A DNA stretch of 64,000 bases, from contig JAPLNI010000051.1 in assembly GCA_026692865.1 (NCBI GenBank), positions 236,531 through 300,530 on the forward strand, in the 5' to 3' direction. Positions 27,778 to 36,717 of this stretch are shown in pieces. The stretch is from Planctomycetota bacterium. Lineage in GTDB: Bacteria > Planctomycetota > Planctomycetia > Pirellulales > Pirellulaceae. The notes under the pieces were generated by a model, which was not told the origin of the DNA, made no database searches, and saw nothing but the letters and a program-made list of their open reading frames with translations. Position 1 is the first letter of the stretch; every line of letters starts with the position of its first letter. The translations under genes and the position numbers were made by a program.

Positions 27778-29547
27778 ATGAAAATTGCCTACTTCGATTG
27801 CTTCAGTGGCATAAGCGGGGATATGACCCTGGGAGCACTGCTCGACGCGGGTGCGAGTCTCGATCTTGTGCAACGAGCGATTGACTCGATGGGCCTGTCG
27901 CATGTGACGCTTTCAACTAGCCAGGTCAAGAAAAATGGCTTCCGGGCAACTCAGTTAGCCATCAACCACCCTCCAGAGCACGCGCATCGTCACCTCAAAG
28001 ACATTCAAGCGATGGTCGCCAAGGGGGATTTTTCGCCACGTGCGAAGGAGCTAGCGAACGCCATTTTTTATCGGATCGCCGTTGCGGAAGCTAAGGTTCA
28101 TGGAACTGATATTCAAAAAGTCCATTTCCACGAAGTTGGCGCAATCGACTCGATCGCGGACATCGTTGGGGTCGCCGTCGCGTGGGAATCGCTGGGAATT
28201 GAAATCGCTTATTCCGCTCCTGTTCCTGTTGGCACCGGAAAAATCCGAATAGCACACGGAATCGTCAGCGTGCCCGCTCCTGCGACTGCCGAAATCCTTT
28301 ACGGTGTTCCAATAGCTGCCAGCAGCATTCAAGCAGAACTTACTACTCCAACAGGAGCCGCCATTCTCGCTGAACTCGTTACCGGTTTCGGGCCGGTCCC
28401 TGCGATGCAGTGGGAACGAATCGGATACGGAGCCGGTACAAAAGACCTTCCGAAGCAACCCAATATGCTTCGACTATTAATTGGTTCGGCCGTCAGATCT
28501 AAGCCTAAGTCTTCCAACTCCGACGAGTCAGTCCTTTTCCTGGAAACCAATCTTGATGACACAACCGGCGAGCAGATTGGGTTTGCAAGCGAGCTTTTGT
28601 TACAAGCAGGTGCATTAGACGTTTTCACCACTCCTGTCCAAATGAAGAAGGGCCGTCCAGGGACTTTGTTGTCCGTCCTGATCCACCCGGAGGACCGCGC
28701 GACTGCGGAACAAATCCTCTTCGACCAAACGGGAACCCTGGGCATTCGCTACTCCAAAAGGCACCGAACCACGCTCCCTAGAGCGAGCATCGAAGTGGAT
28801 ACTCCGTGGGGGGTCGTTCGCGGCAAAGTCTCCAAAAGACCTGACGGCACCTCCGATTTCTCCCCAGAGTATGACGATTGCCGAGAGATTGCGATTCGAC
28901 ATCAATTGCGACTCGCCCTGGTCTTCGGCGAAGCGATTCGGCAATGGGAATTCACACACGCTGAACTTGGTGCGACTCAAGACGAACTTCCAACCAGAGT
29001 CAAATCAGCCTCGTATAAAATGGAAGAAACTGAACACGAAGACTCGGAAAGCAATGCCGTGCACTCCCCCCGCAATGAATTGCCAGCGGATTGGACTGAA
29101 GATTGGCACACCGAAACCGAGCCACACTTCCACACCCACGACCACGATCATTCACACGATCACGATCATTCACACGATCACGATCATTCACACGATCACG
29201 ATCATTCACACGATCACGATCATGATAATGAGCATGAGCATGAGCATTCGAGCCTGGACTCGGATGAGTTCAAACCGCTGCTTTTTGATGCCGGGTTTGC
29301 GGCGGATGGTGCTTCTTCACCCGCTTGGTACGAGGCCAAGCAAGGCCAGGATGATTTAGATGCGTCCATTAGGCGAGAGGTTTTTCCGGGTTCTCGCTCC
29401 TATCATGGATCGTCGGCCATTCCTAAGCCTCATTTTCGAACGCCGCAAGAAAAACTGGGAGAAAAGCCGGGAGTAACACCAAGCGATCCGGTCGATCCAG
29501 AAAACTTGCCCAAAGAAGGACGCAATGAGGCTGGCGAATCGAGTTAA
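27778..29547 (+). CDS. larC: nickel-pincer cofactor biosynthesis protein LarC with a His-rich tail
   Basis: 589 residues, against about 400 in usual LarC. MKIAYFDCFSGISGDMTLGA is the family start. KVHFHEVGAIDSIADIVG, APVPVGTG, TTPTGAAIL and FLETNLDDTTGEQIG are conserved core motifs. LarC is the CTP-dependent nickel insertase that completes the cofactor of lactate racemase and related enzymes. After about residue 440 there is a charged extension with a run of H-D-H-D-H-S repeats (about 18 His, 29137-29247), probably metal binding, then a Pro/Asp-rich end. LarA, LarB and LarE are not in the window. Confidence 0.9.
   Translation: MKIAYFDCFSGISGDMTLGALLDAGASLDLVQRAIDSMGLSHVTLSTSQVKKNGFRATQLAINHPPEHAHRHLKDIQAMVAKGDFSPRAKELANAIFYRIAVAEAKVHGTDIQKVHFHEVGAIDSIADIVGVAVAWESLGIEIAYSAPVPVGTGKIRIAHGIVSVPAPATAEILYGVPIAASSIQAELTTPTGAAILAELVTGFGPVPAMQWERIGYGAGTKDLPKQPNMLRLLIGSAVRSKPKSSNSDESVLFLETNLDDTTGEQIGFASELLLQAGALDVFTTPVQMKKGRPGTLLSVLIHPEDRATAEQILFDQTGTLGIRYSKRHRTTLPRASIEVDTPWGVVRGKVSKRPDGTSDFSPEYDDCREIAIRHQLRLALVFGEAIRQWEFTHAELGATQDELPTRVKSASYKMEETEHEDSESNAVHSPRNELPADWTEDWHTETEPHFHTHDHDHSHDHDHSHDHDHSHDHDHSHDHDHDNEHEHEHSSLDSDEFKPLLFDAGFAADGASSPAWYEAKQGQDDLDASIRREVFPGSRSYHGSSAIPKPHFRTPQEKLGEKPGVTPSDPVDPENLPKEGRNEAGESS
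29137..29247 (+). repeat. tandem 18-bp repeat encoding H-D-H-D-H-S
   Basis: About five units of CACGATCACGATCATTCA within larC, followed by a diverged GAT/GAG-CAT stretch. The DNA repeats are almost identical, which suggests recent slippage and variable length among strains. Confidence 0.85.
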
Positions 29548-29642
29548 GGAGTTTTGCATTTCGTCACGTTCCCGACTTGTGGGCTTTGGCGCGGGTCGAT
29601 ACAATCTCCCCTCCTAATGGTTTACTGGTAGAGATTCTGATA

Positions 29643-29867
29643 ATGACACTTGATAAAAGCTTGAAGGTCCGTGCCGGATCTATTAAATCTCGAAACGTTC
29701 TAAACCGTGCAGAGCGTATTAAGCGCCTCATGGATTTGGATAAATGGACCGAGGAGAATATAGTTCTCGGCATGGCAAAGGTTCGTGTTCCTAAGATCTC
29801 CTTGAAGAAAAAGAAGAAGGTCAAGAAGGAAGACGAAGCTGATGACAAGAAGAAGAAGAAGAAGTAG
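29643..29867 (+). CDS. PVC-superphylum small basic protein
   Basis: 74 residues from the ATG at 29643. MTLDKSLKVRAGSIKSRNVL followed by NRAERIKRLMDLDKWTEEN, GMAKVRVPKI and a Lys-rich tail match the small basic protein family conserved in planctomycetes, verrucomicrobia and chlamydiae (family named for Chlamydia/Verrucomicrobia). It is a signature protein of the PVC group and is thought to bind RNA or the ribosome. The Lys-rich end is longer than in some members. The gene lies about 95 bp after larC on the same strand. Confidence 0.9.
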   Translation: MTLDKSLKVRAGSIKSRNVLNRAERIKRLMDLDKWTEENIVLGMAKVRVPKISLKKKKKVKKEDEADDKKKKKK

Positions 29868-30188
29868 GACTTCTGTCCTAGCTTCGTTAGCTTCTTGTAT
29901 TGGTTTAATCTACGACGGCGAGTCGCAACTGAGTTTCTCGCTGTAGCTGGCCAGAGGGATTCTTGTTAACACCCTCGCGAGTGGTCCTGCGATCGAATCA
30001 CGTTGCTTTAAGCGTCTTTTCAAAATGACCGCGACTGCCAAGCTTTTTTAAACGTTCGCCTCAAGTTAAGATCTAGTCTTAGAAATCCAGCAGCGATACA
30101 AATAGGGTGTCTTCACGTCGTTCCGTTGCTATACTGATGCAAGATTTGATAGCATGTGGAGTCCTGTTTTTGGTGATTTTGTTCCTGA
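29868..30188. other. gene-free stretch upstream of the fur-family gene
   Basis: About 320 bp with one candidate promoter near its end (see 30127-30135). No ORF, RNA gene or repeat is evident otherwise. Confidence 0.4.
30127..30135 (+). promoter_or_regulatory. candidate extended -10 promoter of the fur-family gene
   Basis: TG-C-TATACT fits the extended -10 pattern, 54 bp before the ATG. No good -35 hexamer is seen at the normal spacing, which is acceptable for extended -10 promoters. Confidence 0.4.
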
Positions 30189-30662
30189 ATGGCGATCCGT
30201 ACCGTGGCATCAACTGACCGAAAAAACAAATCACAATTGTTGACAGTCGAATCAGCCCGAGAACTTCTTCGGAACGCGTCGCTGCGTAGTACACCTTCTA
30301 GGCTAGCTGTTTTGGAGTACTTAAGTGCTCAAGAAAGGCCAATAAGCCACGCGGAAATCTCCGACAAATTGGTTCCGATGGGCTTCGATAAATCGACGCT
30401 TTTTCGTGTTCTTACTGAGCTAGCCGAGTCGGATTTACTCTCTCGAATCGATGCTGGCGACCACGCTTGGAGGTTTGAGATCAAGGGAGCTGGCGGACAT
30501 TCGCCTGGCGATCACCCCCACTTTATGTGCAACGATTGTGGTAAGGTTGAATGCATGCCTGAAGTGCAAGTTTCGTTGAAGACAAAAGGCAAAGCTCCTG
30601 CAAAACCAAGGCAAATCGATTCTGTGTTCCTCAAAGGGACTTGCGGCGACTGCGGAGCGTAG
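30189..30662 (+). CDS. Fur-family metal-responsive regulator
   Basis: 157 residues. The winged-helix part (about 20-95) includes LRSTPSRLAVLEYLSAQERP and MGFDKSTLFRVLTELAES. The metal part has HPHFMCNDCGKVECMPE and a C-terminal CGDC, two CxxC pairs that form the structural zinc site. Fur-type proteins repress genes with metal bound. Whether this one senses iron, zinc or another signal is not decidable from sequence alone. It lies about 320 bp after the small basic protein gene. Confidence 0.88.
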   Translation: MAIRTVASTDRKNKSQLLTVESARELLRNASLRSTPSRLAVLEYLSAQERPISHAEISDKLVPMGFDKSTLFRVLTELAESDLLSRIDAGDHAWRFEIKGAGGHSPGDHPHFMCNDCGKVECMPEVQVSLKTKGKAPAKPRQIDSVFLKGTCGDCGA

Positions 30663-30828
30663 TGCGGGACGTTACCACTGTGACATTCGGTACATCTGGG
30701 ATAATTTAACTAATCCTTGAACTTTACGAAGTTCTCTAACGGTAGATGCTGGATTCTGTGTCATCTGTCGATTAGTCTTAAACAACTTCTGTTTCTCTCA
30801 TTTCGCATCATTCTAAGAATTCCTGTTT

Positions 30829-32211
30829 ATGGCCACTTACGTATCCTTGGACGAAGCAGCCAAGTTGCTAAATATGACCCCCGAAACCTTAGTGGAACTG
30901 AGATCTCGCGGAGAGATTTTTGGTTTCCGAGACGGTTCAAGCTGGAAGTTTAAAGCAGACGAAATCGAACGTGTACTTCAAGAGCGAAGCGGTGACGTTC
31001 TGGACGAAGATGCCGGCGGGTCATCGATTTTGCTATCGGAGCGTTCCGGTTTAAGCGGACTCTCAGGCAAAATCGGCGCAGGGTTGAGCGGTACAAATTC
31101 TGGCAAAAGCGACTTGTCCCTTGAGCCATCCGAAGAAGATAGCGAAGCGTTGCAACTTGGTAGTGACGTCACGCTTGTGCCAGATCCAAGCAGCGGCAGT
31201 GGCGTCAGGCTGGTTAATCGTGCTTCTCAGACTCCGCCTCTGAGAGGATTTGCCGAAGATGATGATGAACTTCTCGGGCTTTCGGACGATGACAGCGGCG
31301 AAATGGAAATCGACGCGAGCTCTCAATCGCTCGGACCAGGCAGCGATCTAGAACTGTCCGTTGAACCAACAGGTAGTTCGTCCGGAAGCAAGAAACAATC
31401 TCCCTCACGCGACGATTCAGACGTTCTAGCAGGTTCGGATCTTCGACTTCAGACATCTGATATTGGAGGAACACCTGACTTAGTTCGCAGTGATGATAGC
31501 GATAGCGCGATTGAACTTGATGGAGGGCTAGAGTTTTCCAATCAAGACGACGACTTAGTATTAGGCAGCAGTAGCGACCTGGGTTTGTCGGCAGATTCAG
31601 GCATCAACTTAATGAGTCCCTCTGACAGCGGACTATCGCTGGAGGACGAACCGCTGGATCTCGCAGGAACAGGAATTTCGGGCCTCGACTTGGGTAGCGA
31701 AGGCTCCGGAAGTGATGTCGGCGGCAGTGATCCGAAGAGCGGAGTCGGCTCCGGTATCAGCGGAATTGACTTCGCAGCGGCTGAAGACTTCCAACTGTCG
31801 CCCTCCGGCGGGATCGAGATTGAGGAAGACAGCGGATCCCAAGTTATTGAAATCGAAGACTCTACCGAGATGGGCGATCCGCTTACCGGTGCTCGTTCGT
31901 CGGATCCATTCGGAGATTCAGAAGACGCCGGTGAAGGCGGAAGCTACACCGAAGGTGATGGGGATGCATTTGGAGTCCCGACCGGTGGCGTTGTTGGAGC
32001 GGCAGCCGGTGCGTATCGAGGTCTTCCAGAGGTTCCGCTTGCCGGCTGGCAAGTCGCGACACTCTTGTGCATCGTGATCTTCATGGGGATGTCTGGGATA
32101 CTCATCACCGACATCGTTCGAAACATGTGGTCTTGGAACGGCGAGTCTAACATTAGTGTTTCTAGCTGGTTCACCAAGATGATCGTAGATTCGCTTGGCA
32201 TGCAAGGCTAA
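30829..32211 (+). CDS. membrane-anchored protein with N-terminal HTH domain
   Basis: 460 residues. Residues 1-50 form an excisionase/MerR-type DNA-binding motif (YVSLDEAAKLLNMTPETLVE, then FGFRDGSSWKFKADEIERVL). Residues about 55-395 are acidic and Ser/Gly/Asp-rich with repeated SDLGLS/SDSGL pieces, likely disordered. Residues about 408-432 are a membrane helix (VATLLCIVIFMGMSGILITDIV). A DNA-binding domain tethered to the membrane by a long acidic linker is unusual. The stop codon overlaps the stop of the convergent phosphatase gene. Confidence 0.6.
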   Translation: MATYVSLDEAAKLLNMTPETLVELRSRGEIFGFRDGSSWKFKADEIERVLQERSGDVLDEDAGGSSILLSERSGLSGLSGKIGAGLSGTNSGKSDLSLEPSEEDSEALQLGSDVTLVPDPSSGSGVRLVNRASQTPPLRGFAEDDDELLGLSDDDSGEMEIDASSQSLGPGSDLELSVEPTGSSSGSKKQSPSRDDSDVLAGSDLRLQTSDIGGTPDLVRSDDSDSAIELDGGLEFSNQDDDLVLGSSSDLGLSADSGINLMSPSDSGLSLEDEPLDLAGTGISGLDLGSEGSGSDVGGSDPKSGVGSGISGIDFAAAEDFQLSPSGGIEIEEDSGSQVIEIEDSTEMGDPLTGARSSDPFGDSEDAGEGGSYTEGDGDAFGVPTGGVVGAAAGAYRGLPEVPLAGWQVATLLCIVIFMGMSGILITDIVRNMWSWNGESNISVSSWFTKMIVDSLGMQG

Positions 32212-33209
32212 CTAACACGATTCAGGCATCCAAGAAGCTCCGCGTGAAGCGGAGCAGAAGATGCAACGGTGAGATCGCCTAAGTTTAGAACAAACGGACT
32301 TCCATTCATGCGGGTCAGCTTGCAACCCGCTTCCTCGGCAATAAGTATGCCTGCTGCGACGTCCCAAGATCGCACTTTTCCAGCCCAATAGCCATCCAAG
32401 CGGCCACACGCGACATAGCACAGATTGAGTGCTGCGGACCCAAGTCGTCGAAGGCTTTGTGCTTCAACAAGCACCTCGATAAACTGTTCGATTTCGACAC
32501 AGCCTCGTTGGACATTAGGTGGAAAGCTGGCTGCGATGAGCGCTCGATCGATTTGCTTGCACCCACTGCAGTGAATGGGCTGAGCGTTCAGACGAGCTCC
32601 CTCGCTAAGAACTGCAGAGAATAGCTCGTCGGCCATAGGATCATAAACGACACCGACATAAGAAGTCCCGTCTCGGACTAGTGCGATGGATACTGCAAAA
32701 TTGGGGAACCTATGCACATAATTCGCTGTCCCGTCAATCGGATCCACGACCCAACACCAGCAATTAGGAGGGATAATACTTGATACGATTTCGGGAGGGG
32801 GGTCGGCAGACTTGATTCCCGTTAGCGGCTGGGGTAAAGATAAGGGCATTTTTTCTGAGCCGTAGACGCTAGCCTCGGGTGCTATCTGGCAAGATGTGGC
32901 AAAGTCGAAACCCGTGGCTAGCGCCATCGGCTCAGGTTTCATCAGTCCCGATGGCGGCGGGCCCTCTTCACCTACAAATTGATGGTTCGGAAAACGAGCA
33001 AGGATAACTTCAAAAATGATCGCTTGAGCTGCTATATCCGCGTCTGTGACAAGGTCCTTTGAAGATTTCTCATGGACCTCCGCCGAGTAGAGCATGTCGA
33101 CGATCTTTTTTCCCGCAGCTCGCGACGCAGCAATCGCTACCTCTAAGCATTCTGCAAGAGACAAACCATCCGGAATATTTTGCGGGTCGCTCATTTTTGA
33201 AAGCCACAT
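32208..33209 (-). CDS. inositol-monophosphatase family protein
   Basis: 333 residues (a start at 33194 is possible). Motif A DLVTDADIAAQ, the metal-binding Glu pair in FVGEEG (81-82), motif B WVVDPIDGTANYVHRFPNFA (154-173), and the C-terminal WDVAAGILIAEEAG motif are all present. Mg2+-dependent phosphatases of this family act on inositol-1-phosphate, fructose-1,6-bisphosphate or PAP. About 50 extra residues are inserted between GEEG and DPIDG, where the family has a short loop. Substrate undecided. Confidence 0.85.
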   Translation of the reverse strand: MWLSKMSDPQNIPDGLSLAECLEVAIAASRAAGKKIVDMLYSAEVHEKSSKDLVTDADIAAQAIIFEVILARFPNHQFVGEEGPPPSGLMKPEPMALATGFDFATSCQIAPEASVYGSEKMPLSLPQPLTGIKSADPPPEIVSSIIPPNCWCWVVDPIDGTANYVHRFPNFAVSIALVRDGTSYVGVVYDPMADELFSAVLSEGARLNAQPIHCSGCKQIDRALIAASFPPNVQRGCVEIEQFIEVLVEAQSLRRLGSAALNLCYVACGRLDGYWAGKVRSWDVAAGILIAEEAGCKLTRMNGSPFVLNLGDLTVASSAPLHAELLGCLNRVS

Positions 33210-33326
33210 TTCAATATTGAATCAATCGCGACTCAAGATGAAACGCGATTGACTGAAGTGTAGCACAATTCACTGTCGTTTTGACGGCCCGAAGCGTAAC
33301 GACCTACCAATCGTAAACGCCTGCAA

Positions 33327-34625
33327 CTATCGACGCAGCGTATCACTTTCAATCGTATTGGCGACAAGCTCCGAGCCGTTCGCACCGGAGACTTGCTGAA
33401 GATAAAGCAGTGCTTGGGCTCGGAATGTTTCGTATGTGGATGCATCTTTGAAAAGGAAGATATGCCCGCCACTTTCGCAACCAAATTCTCGGCGTCCAGG
33501 CTCCAGTTTGCCTGTCTCGCAGAAGTGCACAATGTCGTAACCGCTGAGTATTGGACTGTAGAAGTCGGGTTGCGCTAGGAACATTTGGCGAGCTTCTTCG
33601 CTTACGCAATGATAGATTCGACCGCGGTGCTTAATTGCAAACTGCGGACTTCCTGCTGCCCAAGCACCTTGCGTACGAAGCGTAACGGCACAGTAACCAT
33701 CCATCGCTGGAGTTATGTCCTCGCTCATCACACCTCCAAGTCGCGCACTCGCTTGTGCGTATCGGTTTTGACTTGTCTCACGAGCGAAACCAACCATTTG
33801 TGCTTGAACGGAATCTGCACTCGGCTCAACGCCCGAGTTGCACTGCATCGAAGATGCACCATCGGGCGCAAGAACTGGAGCACAGTAAGGATTTGATTCT
33901 GTTCGGGAGCTTGGTGCGGGAGTTGTAAATGTCGTACTCTTGGTTACCACGGATCGACCATGGATGGAATTGTTTGCCACCGATGATTCTGCGTCGTTAA
34001 CCAACAAAGCTTTCGCGGTTCTTGGTGCGGTTGCTCTTTGGTTGTGATCAGCAGCTGTACTTATATTTGAATTTACGCTTGAATTCAGTGCCGCGAGCGT
34101 TGCAGCAGGCGTCGCGTTGTCAGATGCTCCGGAGGAAGCAAGGCTGCTTGGTTGGCCGCTAGCGATTGCGTTTTGCGACGCAATTCGCTCAGTAATCCAG
34201 CCGCGGTTGACCGAGCTCACTCGATTTACAAGCTCGCAGTATTTCAGCGGATCTTGCGGGCTAACGGATCTTCCAATCTCGTCACCGTTTGGATGCAAGT
34301 ACACGTCCGTTGGCCATCTCGTAACCTCATATCGATCGGCAACGCTTCGTTGATTATCGACATTGATCTTCAGCGGTATGGTCTGTTCCGAAAGAGCTGC
34401 AACTACCTTCTCATCTTTAAATGCCCTTGTATCAAGCATCTTACATGGCGGGCAGTTATTGCTGTAAAAGTGAAGCATAATAGGCTTACCAGATATTGCT
34501 GATTGCTGGAAAGCAGCCCCCAGGTCATCGTCCCATGGGATCGACGGTGCGCCGACAATTTTCGTGCTCGAGCTAACGTACACAAGAACAGCAACCAACA
34601 GGAATCGAATTGCTAAGTTAGTCAT
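33327..34625 (-). CDS. secreted thioredoxin-like protein with C-terminal YHS-like domain
   Basis: 432 residues from the ATG at 34625. Signal peptide followed by a thioredoxin fold (about 35-140) with active site YSNNCPPCKMLDTRAF and the cis-Pro region RWPTDVYLHP. A Ser/Ala/Thr-rich linker follows (about 145-285). The end (about 300-400) has GYCAVTLRTQG and a RGRIYHCVSEEARQMFLAQP segment typical of YHS metal-binding domains. Predicted periplasmic redox or metal-handling protein. The combination is uncommon. Confidence 0.7.
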   Translation of the reverse strand: MTNLAIRFLLVAVLVYVSSSTKIVGAPSIPWDDDLGAAFQQSAISGKPIMLHFYSNNCPPCKMLDTRAFKDEKVVAALSEQTIPLKINVDNQRSVADRYEVTRWPTDVYLHPNGDEIGRSVSPQDPLKYCELVNRVSSVNRGWITERIASQNAIASGQPSSLASSGASDNATPAATLAALNSSVNSNISTAADHNQRATAPRTAKALLVNDAESSVANNSIHGRSVVTKSTTFTTPAPSSRTESNPYCAPVLAPDGASSMQCNSGVEPSADSVQAQMVGFARETSQNRYAQASARLGGVMSEDITPAMDGYCAVTLRTQGAWAAGSPQFAIKHRGRIYHCVSEEARQMFLAQPDFYSPILSGYDIVHFCETGKLEPGRREFGCESGGHIFLFKDASTYETFRAQALLYLQQVSGANGSELVANTIESDTLRR

Positions 34626-35214
34626 GCTGAAACTCAAGCTTGAAAGCGGACGAAAGTACACTACGAAACAAGATCGACCGCTTAAGATCTGCAACTTGAC
34701 CGGATTTTATCGATAGGAGCGGTTATCTTGATAAAACAATCTCGACTAGCTACAATTCTGTTTATTAGACTTGACAGACACCGTTGGATTGGTGAACATG
34801 ATAGTCCTAGCAAGTTCTATGTTGTGGATTCCAAAGAGATGACAGTGTCATAACTCTCGATTTGGATCCGAAAATTTTCCCGCGTCACCGATGATTTCGA
34901 GCTGCGGAGAATAACTGTCGCATTTGATTGTTGACAGTTGTGGGTAATTCAGTCCGGCAACTTTGTGGCCGACTTTGATCGTCTGGTCTTGGTCCGCTCT
35001 GATATCGGATTGATTTTTTTACATTTATGCATTTTGGTCTGCACCCAAACCCGCACGGATTGTTCGGTTGTTTAGGTGTTTTTTGTTTGCTCGCTAGGTG
35101 TTTTATTCCAATGTTTCGGCAATCGCCGATACAATTAACGCGAGTTTGATTGTTTGATCAAGCTTGTAGGAATTCAATACGACGAGCTATAGGTCCTGGT
35201 CTCGGATTTTCTCA
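34626..35214. other. long leader or promoter region of rho
   Basis: About 590 bp between the divergent thioredoxin-like gene and rho, AT-rich, with no ORF that looks coding. TTGACA occurs at 34771 and 34931 but no good -10 follows either. TACAAT at 35130-35135 is a possible -10 without a good -35. Long leaders before rho are common because Rho regulates itself, so an autoregulatory leader is possible. Confidence 0.35.
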
Positions 35215-36576
35215 ATGCCCAAGAAGAAGCGTTATCGTTCTCGTTATCCCGGTGGTTCTGATGATTCGTCGGGTGGCTCTGGCGGTGGAGGAGGCAACGG
35301 CGGAGGCCGGCCTCGATCAAACAGATCTCGACCGGGTGGATTCCGTCGCCCACAAGGCGGTGGTGCTCGACCGGGCGCAGCTGTTGGAGCAGCAACCGAG
35401 GATCTCCCAGGCGAAGGTGCCGTGGGCGATGCAACGGTCGGTGAGGAAGAAGTCACCAAGGAGTTCGTGGGGATGCTGGAAATGCATCCCAATGGATATG
35501 GATTCTTGCGTAGCCCATCCAACAATTATTCCCGCGAACGCACCGATCCATTCGTTCCCGGAACAATGATCGAAAAGTTTGGTCTTCGACAAGGGTTAAT
35601 CGTCCGTGCCAATATGGTACATGCGCGGCGACAACAAGGTCCTAGGATCAAGGAGATTCTGGATGTCGAAGGTATGCCGCCTGAGGAGTACATTAACGTC
35701 AAAAGCTTCGATACTTTAACTGCGGTCAACCCAGATCGTTGGCTGAAACTCGAGGTCGGTCAACAACCTCTCACCAATCGCGTGATCGACCTGCTCGCCC
35801 CTTTAGGGCGCGGACAGCGAGCCCTCATTGTTGCTCCGCCTAGAACGGGCAAGACAATAATGCTACAGAATATCAGCCGAGGTATCTCGGAAAATTATCC
35901 GGAACTCAAGCTCATCGTTTTGCTTATCGATGAGCGTCCTGAAGAAGTAACCGACATGCGGCGCAGCGTTACTAACGGTGAAGTCATCGCTAGCTCGCTC
36001 GATGAAGATGTCGATTCTCACGTACGCCTAAGCCAGCTTGTGATTGATCGCTGCAAACGTTTGGCCGAAATGGGGCAGGACGTTTTCTTGCTCCTTGATT
36101 CGATTACTCGACTTGCCCGCGCCTTCAATAAATGGGTCGGCAATAGCGGTCCAACGATGTCGGGCGGCGTGAATATCAAGGCGATGGATATCCCAAAGAA
36201 GCTCTTTGCGACAGCTCGATCGTTTGCAGAAGGCGGATCCTTAACGATCGTTGGCACAGCTCTTGTTGACACTGGCTCCCGCATGGACGAACTGATCTTC
36301 CAAGAGTTCAAGGGAACAGGCAACATGGAACTGGTGCTCGATAGAAAACTATCAGACCGCCGCGTTTGGCCTGCAATCGATATCACTCAATCGGGTACAC
36401 GTCGAGAAGAATTGCTTCACGATCCGGAAACACTGCACGCTGTAACCATGATCCGTCGAACACTCAACTCGATGCATCCCGTCGAAGCGATGGAACAGCT
36501 TACAACCCAACTTGGGAAGTTTAAAAGTAACTTCGAATTCCTTCGACTGATAACGAACGCCAAGATTTTGGACTAA
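35215..36576 (+). CDS. rho: transcription termination factor Rho
   Basis: 453 residues. A Gly/Arg/Ser-rich N-terminal extension (about 1-80) precedes the RNA-binding cold-shock-like domain (GMLEMHPNGYGFLRSPSNNY). The ATPase core has Walker A APPRTGKT, VLLIDERPEEVTDMRR, the Walker B region DVFLLLDSITRLARAFN and the C-terminal SGTRREELL loop. The Rho hexamer terminates transcripts in an ATP-dependent way. The start is preceded by a long leader, and the gene ends at a hairpin terminator. Confidence 0.96.
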   Translation: MPKKKRYRSRYPGGSDDSSGGSGGGGGNGGGRPRSNRSRPGGFRRPQGGGARPGAAVGAATEDLPGEGAVGDATVGEEEVTKEFVGMLEMHPNGYGFLRSPSNNYSRERTDPFVPGTMIEKFGLRQGLIVRANMVHARRQQGPRIKEILDVEGMPPEEYINVKSFDTLTAVNPDRWLKLEVGQQPLTNRVIDLLAPLGRGQRALIVAPPRTGKTIMLQNISRGISENYPELKLIVLLIDERPEEVTDMRRSVTNGEVIASSLDEDVDSHVRLSQLVIDRCKRLAEMGQDVFLLLDSITRLARAFNKWVGNSGPTMSGGVNIKAMDIPKKLFATARSFAEGGSLTIVGTALVDTGSRMDELIFQEFKGTGNMELVLDRKLSDRRVWPAIDITQSGTRREELLHDPETLHAVTMIRRTLNSMHPVEAMEQLTTQLGKFKSNFEFLRLITNAKILD

Positions 36577-36602
36577 CACGTTTGTTTAGCTTTGATTTCA
36601 GG

Positions 36603-36711
36603 GTAGCTGAATTCGTAAGAGTTCAGCTGTCAATGAAGACAGCTGTCTGTTAAAGCAGTTGAAAACAATCGAGACAGCTGATTTTTTCAGATGCCTTACG
36701 ACATCCGCTAC
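36603..36711 (+). repeat. REPIN-like element, copy A4 (long)
   Basis: 109 bp. Left end GTAG then a 10-bp stem AGCTGAATTC-GTAA-GAGTTCAGCT. Right end CAGATGCC-TTAC-GACATCCG and CTAC. The interior, with repeated CAGCTGT, is longer than in the 82-84 bp copies. It lies between the convergent rho and FHA genes. Confidence 0.75.
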
Positions 36712-36717
36712 GCACAC

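Noticed and set aside
29140..29247. CRISPR-like array because of regularly repeated 18-bp units
   Set aside because: The units are contiguous, have no spacers and are in frame inside larC.
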